From Desulfomicrobium escambiense DSM 10707 (GTDB lineage: Bacteria > Desulfobacterota > Desulfovibrionia > Desulfovibrionales > Desulfomicrobiaceae), in the NCBI RefSeq assembly GCF_000428825.1, contig NZ_AUAR01000005.1, forward strand, positions 178,189-242,188: a stretch of DNA of 64,000 bases. Reading direction: 5' to 3'. Positions within the stretch are counted from its first letter, which is position 1; each line of letters opens with the position of its first letter. A program made the translations under genes and the position numbers. Of this stretch, positions 57,795 through 64,000 are shown one piece after another. The notes beneath the pieces are model-generated. The model was not told the origin of the DNA. It ran no database searches and was given only the letters and a program-made list of their open reading frames with translations.

Positions 57795-58644
57795 TGTCGC
57801 CGACGCGTTCCGAAAGAGCGCTCTGCAGGCTCCAGCACTGGTAGTAGTGGGGCACGCGCAGGGTCTCTCCGGGGGCGAGGTCGACGAGTTCGCCGTTTTT
57901 CATGTGCGGTTCGGCCAGGTTGCGCGAGACCATGCCGAAGGCGCCGCCCTGGAGGATGAGCCCCTGGAAGCCGATGTTGGACGGCATGACGTGCACGGGC
58001 GGGCTGACCTCCCGGCCGAAGCGCTGCTGCAGGAATTCGTGCTGCAGGGCGTCCTTGTGGCTGAACATGACCATGGGCGCCTGGCCTGCGGCCTCGAGGT
58101 CGAAGCCGCCCGGGCAGTGCCGGGCCCGGAAGTCGGGCGTGGCCACGCAGAGGTATTCCATGTCGCCCAGATCGCGGGTCGCCAAACCCTGGAAATTTGC
58201 CGGGGTCGAGGTGATGGCGCCCTGCACCTCGCCCGAGCGCAGGTAGGCGTGGGTTACGGACTGGTCGTCGACGATGAGGTCCAGGAGTACCTTGGCCTCG
58301 GCCAGGATTTCCCGCGCGCCCGCCAGAAACCATGTGTCCAGGCTGTCGGCGTTGACGGCCAGGGATACCGTGACGAAATCGTCCGACCGTTCCGGGGCCA
58401 GTTCCTCGAAGAGGGACTGCTCCAGCATGGAGAGCTGCCGGAAATGCCGCAGCACGGCCATGCCTGCCGGCGTGGGCCGTACCGGGGCCGACCGGACCAC
58501 GAGCATCTGCCCCACCCGCTCCTCCAACTGGCGGACTCGTTGGGAAACGGCGGATTGAGTCAGAAAGAGCGCGCGGGCGGCCTTTTCGAAGCTCTGTTCG
58601 GTGATGACCGCGGCCAGGGCCTGGAGGTGTTTGGTATCGAGCAT
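57718..58644 (-). CDS. argP: LysR-family regulator ArgP (IciA-like)
   Basis: A 308-residue LysR regulator with N-terminal winged HTH MLDTKHLQALAAVITEQSFEKAARALFLTQSAVSQRVRQLEE (first 40 residues; recognition helix TQSAVSQRVRQLEE). The C-terminal effector domain includes SVNADSLDTWFL-like AVNADSLDTWFLAG (about 96-109), characteristic of the lysine/arginine-responsive ArgP group. It is divergent from the LysE-type exporter with a 91-base gap, the classical argP-argO arrangement. The extra C-terminal tail overlaps the gene on the opposite strand. Confidence 0.9.
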   Translation of the reverse strand: MLDTKHLQALAAVITEQSFEKAARALFLTQSAVSQRVRQLEERVGQMLVVRSAPVRPTPAGMAVLRHFRQLSMLEQSLFEELAPERSDDFVTVSLAVNADSLDTWFLAGAREILAEAKVLLDLIVDDQSVTHAYLRSGEVQGAITSTPANFQGLATRDLGDMEYLCVATPDFRARHCPGGFDLEAAGQAPMVMFSHKDALQHEFLQQRFGREVSPPVHVMPSNIGFQGLILQGGAFGMVSRNLAEPHMKNGELVDLAPGETLRVPHYYQCWSLQSALSERVGDIIVRTARAHLAPRSPSRSTPGQAGR

Positions 58645-58735
58645 AATATTTTTTTATGATGAAGAAAAATTATTCGTTTTCCTTATGTCTCGTTCTCCCT
58701 TATTGGCCAGGGCAACACAGCGCAAGGAGAACATC

Positions 58736-59353
58736 ATGATCACGACGCCATTTCTGCAGGGCATGGGGACCGGGGCCGGCCTCATCATCGCCATCGGGGC
58801 CCAGAACGCCTTTGTGCTGAACCAGGGCCTGCACCGCAACCATCATCTCACGGTGGCGCTCATCTGCGCCATGAGCGACGCCCTGCTCATCACCCTCGGC
58901 CTGTCCGGCATGGGCGTGGTTCTGGCGCAAAGCAGCGAATTCGCGGCATGGGCAACATGGTTCGGCGCCGTGTTTCTGTTCTGGTACGGCCTGCGTTCCT
59001 TTCGTTCGGCGCTACGCTCGGGCGGTCTCGAACCGGGGGAGCGCGTGCGTATGGGCCTCGGGGCCACCGTGGCCGCCACGCTGGCCGTGACGTACCTGAA
59101 TCCGCACGTCTACCTGGACACAGTGCTCCTGCTCGGCTCCATCGGCGGCCGCTACCCCGAGGCGGAGCGTTTCCTCTTTGGCGCCGGTGCGGCCACGGCC
59201 TCCCTGGCCTGGTTTCTGGCCCTGGGCCTCGGCGCGCGCCTGCTGCTGCCCTTTTTCCGCCATCCGCGCTCCTGGGCCGCGCTCGACGTTCTGGTGGGCC
59301 TGACCATGTGGGGAGTGGCCGCGTCCCTGGTGAAGGGAGCCCTGGGCGCGTAG
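58736..59353 (+). CDS. argO: LysE/ArgO family amino-acid exporter
   Basis: A 205-residue membrane exporter of basic amino acids (lysine/arginine). It starts with the LysE pattern LIIAIGAQNAFVLNQGLHRN (about residues 17-36) and has about six spans; VTYLNPHVYLDTVLLLGSIG (about 117-136) is the family's second signature. GCAAGGAG precedes the ATG. Regulated most likely by the divergent argP. Confidence 0.92.
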   Translation: MITTPFLQGMGTGAGLIIAIGAQNAFVLNQGLHRNHHLTVALICAMSDALLITLGLSGMGVVLAQSSEFAAWATWFGAVFLFWYGLRSFRSALRSGGLEPGERVRMGLGATVAATLAVTYLNPHVYLDTVLLLGSIGGRYPEAERFLFGAGAATASLAWFLALGLGARLLLPFFRHPRSWAALDVLVGLTMWGVAASLVKGALGA

Positions 59354-59415
59354 CGTCGTCACGGGCACTTTACCCCGCAGCCTGCGGCGGCTATCACCTC
59401 CCCAACGGAGGAACG

Positions 59416-59859
59416 ATGGCCAAGAACTACGACCCGCGCATGCACACGGCGGAACACATCCTCAATCAGACCATGGACCGGCTCTTCGCCTGCGGTCGCT
59501 GCTTTTCGGCCCACGTCAACCCCGACAAGGCCAAGTGCGACTACCATTTCGACCGCGACCTGACCGAGGTCGAGGCCCGCGACGTGGAGGCAAGGGTGAA
59601 CGCCGTCATCACCGCAGACCTGCCTGTCTTCGCCGAAAACATGGCCAGGTCAGAGGCCGAGCCTCTCTTCAATCTCGAACGTCTGCCCGAAGGCGCGCCT
59701 GACGAGCTGCGCGTGGTCCGCATCGGCGATTACGACGCCTGCCCCTGCATCGGCGAGCACGCGGACCGAACCGGAGTGCTCGGCGCTTTCCGCCTGACCA
59801 CCCATTCCTTCGAGAACGGCGTGCTCAGGCTGCGCTTCAAACTGGCCAGACCCGCATGA
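59416..59859 (+). CDS. AlaX-type alanyl-tRNA editing domain protein
   Basis: A 147-residue free-standing editing domain homologous to the AlaRS/ThrRS second additional domain, which clears Ser or Gly mischarged onto tRNA-Ala. The zinc-binding HTAEHILNQ (residues 10-18) and [12 protein letters not shown] (about 112-123) supply the His and Cys ligands. It is short for AlaX (AlaX-S type). It overlaps the cobD-cobQ start by 4 bases. Confidence 0.85.
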   Translation: MAKNYDPRMHTAEHILNQTMDRLFACGRCFSAHVNPDKAKCDYHFDRDLTEVEARDVEARVNAVITADLPVFAENMARSEAEPLFNLERLPEGAPDELRVVRIGDYDACPCIGEHADRTGVLGAFRLTTHSFENGVLRLRFKLARPA

Positions 59860-62420
59860 CCGGGGGCGCTCTTCCCGCCCACGGGGGCAACGTCATTGCC
59901 GCGGCCAAGACTCTGGGCTGCGACCCGGAAGAGATTCTGGACTTCTCGGCCAACATCAACCCGCTGGGTCCGCCGCCCTGGCTGCGGCCGGTCGTGGCCA
60001 GAGCCTTGTCCTCGGCGGGACATTACCCCGAACCGCGCGCCGATGCCCTGCGGCGGATGGCCGCGGACCGTCTGGGGATAGGTCCGGAAAATGTGACGGC
60101 CGGGAACGGCTCCTCGGAGCTGCTGTACGCCCTGCCGCGCGTATGCAGTTCCATGGGCATCCGCCGCGCCGTGCTGCCCGTGCCGTGCTACGGCGACTAC
60201 GAGCGGGCCTGCGCGGCAGCGGGCCTTGTCTGCGAGCGTCTGACCCTGCGGCCGGAAACGGGCTTCGGCCTGGACTGGGCAGGCGTCGAATCGCTGCTGG
60301 CCGATCCCGCCCTGGTCATTCTCGGCCAGCCATCAAACCCCGCCGGCGTCCTGCTCGAACCTGAGCGCATTCTCGACATGGCCGACCGGCATCCGGCAAG
60401 TTTTTTCCTGGTGGACGAGGCCTTCGCCGACTTTGTGCCCGGGCTTTTTCGGCTGGGCGCGCGCATCCGGCCGAATCTTTTCGTGCTTCACTCCCTGACA
60501 AAGTTCTTCGCCATCCCCGGCTTGCGGCTGGGGCTTGGTTACGGGGCTGCCGACGTCTGCTCTGCTGTCTGTGGGCTGCTGCCCGATTGGAGTGTCAACG
60601 TCCTGGCCCAGGCCGTGGGCGAGGAAGCGTTGCGCGACACTGATTACGCAGCCCGGACCGTGGAGACGGTCGCCAGGTTGCGGGGCCGTTTGTCGGCTGA
60701 TTTCGCGGGCCTGGGGCTGACCGTCTTTCCGGGGAGCGCCAACTACCTACTGTGCCGCAGCCCAGGTCCGGACGCATCCGCCGTGCAGACCAGGCTTCTG
60801 CCGCACCGGATCCTCATCCGCAATTGCGCCAATTACGCTGGCCTGGATGCCGGTTATTTCCGGGTGGCCGTCCGGAGCGCTGGGGAAAACGAACGGCTGG
60901 TCGAAGCCCTGGAGGAAGTTTTCGGGCCCGGCAGGCGCCGGCGCAAACCGGTCCGCAGGACCCCGGCCATCATGCTGCAGGGGCTGTCCTCAAATGCCGG
61001 CAAATCTGTGCTGACGGCCGCGCTGTGCCGCATCTTCCTGCAGGACGGCCTGAGCGTCGCCCCGTTCAAGGCCCAGAACATGTCCCTCAACTCCTTCGTG
61101 ACCCGTGACGGCGGCGAAATGGGGCGGGCGCAGGTGCTGCAGGCCCAGGCCTGCCGGCTTGAGCCCGATGTGCGCATGAACCCGGTGCTTTTGAAGCCCA
61201 ACTCCGAGACCGGCTCCCAAGTCATCGTCCTCGGCCGGCCCGTGGGTAACATGAGCGTGGGGGAATACATCCGCTACAAGCCGGAAATTTTCGAGACCAT
61301 CACCACGGCCTACGACGAACTGGCGAACACGCACCAGGTCATGGTCCTCGAAGGGGCGGGCAGCCCGGCCGAGGTCAACCTGAAGTCCCACGACGTGGTC
61401 AACATGCGTATGGCCCGCCATGCCGGGGCGCGCGTGCTCCTGGCCGGCGACATCGACCGGGGCGGGATCTTCGCCTCCTTCGTCGGCACCATGGAGGTCA
61501 TGGAGGAGTGGGAGCGGGCGATGGTGGCGGGCTTTATCGTCAACCGCTTCCGGGGCAAGCGGGAGCTCCTGGGCGACGCCGTCGACTACGTCCGCCGCTT
61601 CACCGGGGTGGAGACTTTCGGCGTGGTGCCGTACCTGCATGACCTCGGCCTGCCGGAGGAGGATTCGGTCAGCTTCAAGGAGGCCCGGGCGTACGGCGGC
61701 AAGGCGGAATTGACGGTCGTGGCCGTGGATCTGCCGCACATTTCCAATTTCACGGACCTCGACGCGCTGCGAACGGAGCCGGACGTGGAGGTGCGTGTCG
61801 CCCGCGAGCCGCGGGACCTGCAGGGGGCGGACGCTGTCATCCTGCCGGGTTCGCGCAACGTGTTCACGGATCTGGACTACCTCTGGAGTTCAGGCCTGGC
61901 CCAGGCCGTGCTGGCTAGCCACGCCGAAGTCGTCGGAGTCTGCGGGGGCCTGCAGATGCTCGGGGAGCGGATCGACGACCCGCAAGGCGTGGAAAGCGGC
62001 GGCCGCCCTGCCCGTCCTCTGGGGCTGCTGCCATTGGCCACGGAGATGGCGGTCGACAAGGTGCTGTGCCAGGCGGCCTGCGTTTTCCTGCCCACGGGCG
62101 AGGAGGTGCGGGGCTACGAAATCCACCACGGCCGGACGCGAGTTCTTGATGGAGCGGTTCGTGCGTTCGTGAGCCGCGCCGACAAGGCCGTCATCGGTTG
62201 GGGCCGGACGGATGGCATGGTCTGGGGCACCTATCTGCACGGGGTGTTCGATGCCGATGTGTTCCGCCGGTCCTTCCTGGACCGCCTGCGGGTGCGCAAG
62301 GGGCTGGCCCCGCTGCGGAGCGTCCAGGCGGTCTACGACCTGGAAGCCGCCCTGGACCGCCTTGCGGGAGTAGTGCGTGAGAATCTCGACATGGAGCGGG
62401 TATACCGTCTTCTCGGGTAA
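59856..62420 (+). CDS. cobQ: CobD-CobQ fusion: threonine-phosphate decarboxylase / cobyric acid synthase
   Basis: An 854-residue fusion joining two cobalamin-synthesis steps. Residues about 1-360 are a PLP enzyme (CobD/CobC type, L-threonine-O-3-phosphate decarboxylase giving aminopropanol phosphate): [14 protein letters not shown] (about 30-43), VDEAFADF and PLP Lys in [15 protein letters not shown] (about 212-226). About 370-854 are CobQ: P-loop-like [20 protein letters not shown] (about 373-392), [20 protein letters not shown] (about 496-515) and a class I amidotransferase part with [10 protein letters not shown] (catalytic Cys about 694) and the His of YEIHHGRT. Start ATG lies in the alaX stop overlap. 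Confidence 0.93.
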   Translation: MTGGALPAHGGNVIAAAKTLGCDPEEILDFSANINPLGPPPWLRPVVARALSSAGHYPEPRADALRRMAADRLGIGPENVTAGNGSSELLYALPRVCSSMGIRRAVLPVPCYGDYERACAAAGLVCERLTLRPETGFGLDWAGVESLLADPALVILGQPSNPAGVLLEPERILDMADRHPASFFLVDEAFADFVPGLFRLGARIRPNLFVLHSLTKFFAIPGLRLGLGYGAADVCSAVCGLLPDWSVNVLAQAVGEEALRDTDYAARTVETVARLRGRLSADFAGLGLTVFPGSANYLLCRSPGPDASAVQTRLLPHRILIRNCANYAGLDAGYFRVAVRSAGENERLVEALEEVFGPGRRRRKPVRRTPAIMLQGLSSNAGKSVLTAALCRIFLQDGLSVAPFKAQNMSLNSFVTRDGGEMGRAQVLQAQACRLEPDVRMNPVLLKPNSETGSQVIVLGRPVGNMSVGEYIRYKPEIFETITTAYDELANTHQVMVLEGAGSPAEVNLKSHDVVNMRMARHAGARVLLAGDIDRGGIFASFVGTMEVMEEWERAMVAGFIVNRFRGKRELLGDAVDYVRRFTGVETFGVVPYLHDLGLPEEDSVSFKEARAYGGKAELTVVAVDLPHISNFTDLDALRTEPDVEVRVAREPRDLQGADAVILPGSRNVFTDLDYLWSSGLAQAVLASHAEVVGVCGGLQMLGERIDDPQGVESGGRPARPLGLLPLATEMAVDKVLCQAACVFLPTGEEVRGYEIHHGRTRVLDGAVRAFVSRADKAVIGWGRTDGMVWGTYLHGVFDADVFRRSFLDRLRVRKGLAPLRSVQAVYDLEAALDRLAGVVRENLDMERVYRLLG

Positions 62421-62521
62421 TTCCCGGCCTGCTAGGTGTTCCTGGTTCCGCAGCGATTGCGTCGGCGCGTGAACCCGGGTCGTCTTGACAAATGCCCCAC
62501 ACCGTGTTCCCCAAATCGGCC

Positions 62522-63520
62522 ATGACCTCCCCTGTATCCGATGCGCCCGTGCCGGTTCGCGGCCGGCTGGCTCCCAGTCCTACCGGCCATCTGCACCTGG
62601 GCAATGCCTGGGCGTTCCTGCTGTGCTGGCTGGCCGTCCGTTCAGCCGGCGGGCGGTTGGTGCTGCGCATGGAAGACATCGACCCGGCGCGGTCGAAGGC
62701 GCATTTCGCCGATGCCATCATGCGCGACCTGGACTGGCTGGGACTGGACTGGGACGAGGGACCCGACGTGGGCGGCCCGTTCGGTCCGTACACGCAGAGC
62801 GAACGCCTCGGGCGCTATGCAGAGATCATCGAGACGTTGACCCGCCTGGGGCATACCTATCCCTGCTACTGCACTCGCAAGGAACTGAAGACCATGGCCT
62901 CGGCCCCCCATGCCGAGGACGTCGGGCCCGTCTATCCTGGGACCTGCCTCGGGCTTTCGGCTGATGAGCGGGCCGAACGCGAAAGGCAGGGGCGCAAGCC
63001 GGCCTTGCGTCTGCATGGGCAAACGGAGACGGTCTTCGATGACCTGGTGCATGGCGAAGTGCGGCTGGGGTGGATGGACTGCGGAGGGGACTTCCCCTTG
63101 CGCCGCTCCGACGGAGTGGTGTCCTACCAGCTGGCTGTCGCCGTGGACGACATGGATCAGGAGATAAGTCTCGTGGTCCGGGGGGCGGACATCCTGCCGT
63201 GCACACCTCGACAGATCATTCTTTTTCAGCTTCTCGGCAAGTCGGTTCCGAAATACGCGCATGTCCCCCTGGTGCTGGATCATTCCGGAGAACGCTTGGC
63301 CAAACGTCATGAAGGATGCGGGTTGGGAGCGTTGCGGGAAGCCGGCGTCTCGCCCCGCGCCATAACGGGGTACCTGGCGTATCGGGCCGGTCTGCTTGAC
63401 CGCCCCTTCATGGTCGAGCCGCACGACCTGACAGCCTTGTTCGATTGGCGCAGGCTGCCTCGAAGGGCCGTAACGCTTCCTCCTGATGTTGAAGACATTC
63501 TCGCTCGATTAAAAAAATGA
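62522..63520 (+). CDS. gluQ: glutamyl-Q tRNA(Asp) synthetase
   Basis: A truncated GluRS paralog (332 residues) that attaches glutamate to queuosine in tRNA-Asp. HIGH-region RGRLAPSPTGHLHLGNAWAF (HLHLG), zinc motif CYCTRKEL (with YPGTC), and RLAKRHEG in place of KLSKR. It lacks the anticodon-binding domain. The start is uncertain: ATG 62522 matches the usual short N-terminus, ATG 62492 is also in frame, neither has a good ribosome site. Confidence 0.9.
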   Translation: MTSPVSDAPVPVRGRLAPSPTGHLHLGNAWAFLLCWLAVRSAGGRLVLRMEDIDPARSKAHFADAIMRDLDWLGLDWDEGPDVGGPFGPYTQSERLGRYAEIIETLTRLGHTYPCYCTRKELKTMASAPHAEDVGPVYPGTCLGLSADERAERERQGRKPALRLHGQTETVFDDLVHGEVRLGWMDCGGDFPLRRSDGVVSYQLAVAVDDMDQEISLVVRGADILPCTPRQIILFQLLGKSVPKYAHVPLVLDHSGERLAKRHEGCGLGALREAGVSPRAITGYLAYRAGLLDRPFMVEPHDLTALFDWRRLPRRAVTLPPDVEDILARLKK

Positions 63521-63591
63521 ATGATTTCAGTATATAAAATGTTAGACGCTCGTGGTCCCGGAAAAAAAACAACGCGAAATGAATTTTTTTG

Positions 63592-63620
63592 TTGACGGTC
63601 GGAGTCGAGTCACATAGAGG
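63592..63620 (+). promoter_or_regulatory. rRNA-type promoter of the 5S gene
   Basis: TTGACG (63592-63597), 17 bases, TAGAGG (63615-63620), preceded by an A/T-rich UP-like stretch. The near copy at 63943-63971 supports it. Confidence 0.6.
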
Positions 63621-63687
63621 CCTTCTTCCGCGGTGAGGAGCACTTCTCACCGCGCAAAAAGAAGCTCATTGAAAAGATCATATTTCG

Positions 63688-63803
63688 TCCTGGTGACCAC
63701 GGCGGAGGGGCCACACCCGATTCCATTCCGAACTCGGAAGTTAAGACCTCCAGCGCCAATGATACTGCCAGTCCACTGGTGGGAAAGTAGGTCGTCGCCA
63801 GGA
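63688..63803 (+). rRNA. rrf: 5S ribosomal RNA
   Basis: 116 bases whose ends pair (TCCTGG / CCAGGA). Contains the conserved GTGACCACGGCGGAGGGGCC start, CCGAACTCGGAAGTTAAG and GGGAAAGTAGGTCGTCGCC. Eight T follow, acting as terminator. No 23S precedes it; gluQ is directly upstream. Confidence 0.96.
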
Positions 63804-63868
63804 CTTTTTTTTATCTTCCCCAAAGGGTGCAGCCATGGCAAAAAAGTGGTTGACCTGGAACGGGAGAG

Positions 63869-63888
63869 AGGGTTAAGAAGTTAACCCT
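63869..63888. repeat. short palindrome after 5S rRNA
   Basis: AGGGTTAA-gaag-TTAACCCT, 8-bp perfect arms, between the 5S gene and the next promoter. Confidence 0.5.
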
Positions 63889-63942
63889 GCCTTTGCGGAG
63901 AATGCTCAGCGAAGGAAAATTGAAAGAGCTTGAAAAAAGCGC

Positions 63943-63971
63943 TTGACGGTGAGTGGGTGAGTCGATAGAGA
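63943..63971 (+). promoter_or_regulatory. second rRNA-type promoter at window end
   Basis: TTGACG (63943-63948), 17 bases, TAGAGA (63966-63971), with A-rich upstream DNA and the same TTGACGGT and TAGAG as the 5S promoter. It points out of the window, possibly to another RNA gene. Confidence 0.55.
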
Positions 63972-64000
63972 CGATTTCCTCTTGCCGGTTGGGCAAGGAT

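Overview
The window looks like chromosomal DNA of a sulfate-reducing deltaproteobacterium (Desulfovibrionales; a Desulfovibrio or Desulfomicrobium type). The evidence is a complete Qrc menaquinone-reductase operon (qrcABCD), a tungstate transporter (tupABC), a TunR-type regulator (integrase-like DNA-binding domain fused to molybdate/tungstate-binding domains) and strictly anaerobic ribonucleotide reduction. Most of it is GC-rich; one block at about 39.2-46.2 kb is visibly AT-rich.

Layout. 0-2.3 kb: hom (minus, cut by the window edge), two tRNA-Ser genes, rfbC. 2.4-7.2 kb: qrcABCD. 7.2-9.6 kb: acyltransferase and MFS permease. 9.7-12.6 kb: cobalamin riboswitch followed by nrdG-nrdD. 12.7-15.2 kb: a small 47-residue gene with its own promoter and terminator, then three exported FlgO-type proteins in two divergent units with a sigma-28-like promoter on one side and a sigma-54-like promoter on the other. 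15.2-18.9 kb: tupABC and an unknown gene. 18.9-22.8 kb: hsp20, Lon-like protease, trxB. 22.8-25.3 kb: two identical tRNA-Asn genes flank a lipoprotein gene, tunR and a long inverted repeat. 25.3-32.6 kb: tandem degenerate GGDEF/TPR protein; a tightly packed operon of metallo-hydrolase, small candidate selenoprotein, iron-sulfur flavoprotein, ComF and hybrid kinase. 32.8-35.7 kb: rplU-rpmA-obg-proB. 36.1-39.7 kb: thiN, Xaa-Pro peptidase, PHP phosphatase, membrane protein. 39.7-46.9 kb: AT-rich minor-pilin/PilY1 operon plus an older-looking second pilW. 47.4-50.5 kb: small Cys protein, NtrC-family regulator with an altered GAFTGA loop, small unknown gene, msrA. 50.8-57.8 kb: ADP-forming acyl-CoA synthetase, gdhA, a large PEP-synthase-like protein. 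57.7-63.5 kb: argP/lysE pair, AlaX-like protein, CobD-CobQ fusion, gluQ. 63.6-64 kb: solitary 5S rRNA between two near-identical rRNA-type promoters.

Connections. TunR and tupABC, although about 6 kb apart, form a plausible tungstate-sensing circuit, and a perfect inverted repeat spans the tupA promoter. The cobalamin riboswitch on the oxygen-sensitive class III reductase implies a B12-dependent reductase elsewhere in the genome, and the cobD-cobQ fusion shows local B12-synthesis capacity. The flagellar-type promoters around 14.5 kb place the FlgO-like proteins in the motility regulon.

Strongest observations for follow-up: an in-frame TGA in a Cys-Sec context with a SECIS-compatible hairpin at 28.5 kb; the divergent sigma-54/sigma-28 FlgO locus; the TunR/tup operator; the B12-controlled nrdDG; and the 34-bp-arm inverted repeat upstream of tunR. 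Start codons were chosen by Shine-Dalgarno position and family alignment from memory; no database search was possible.
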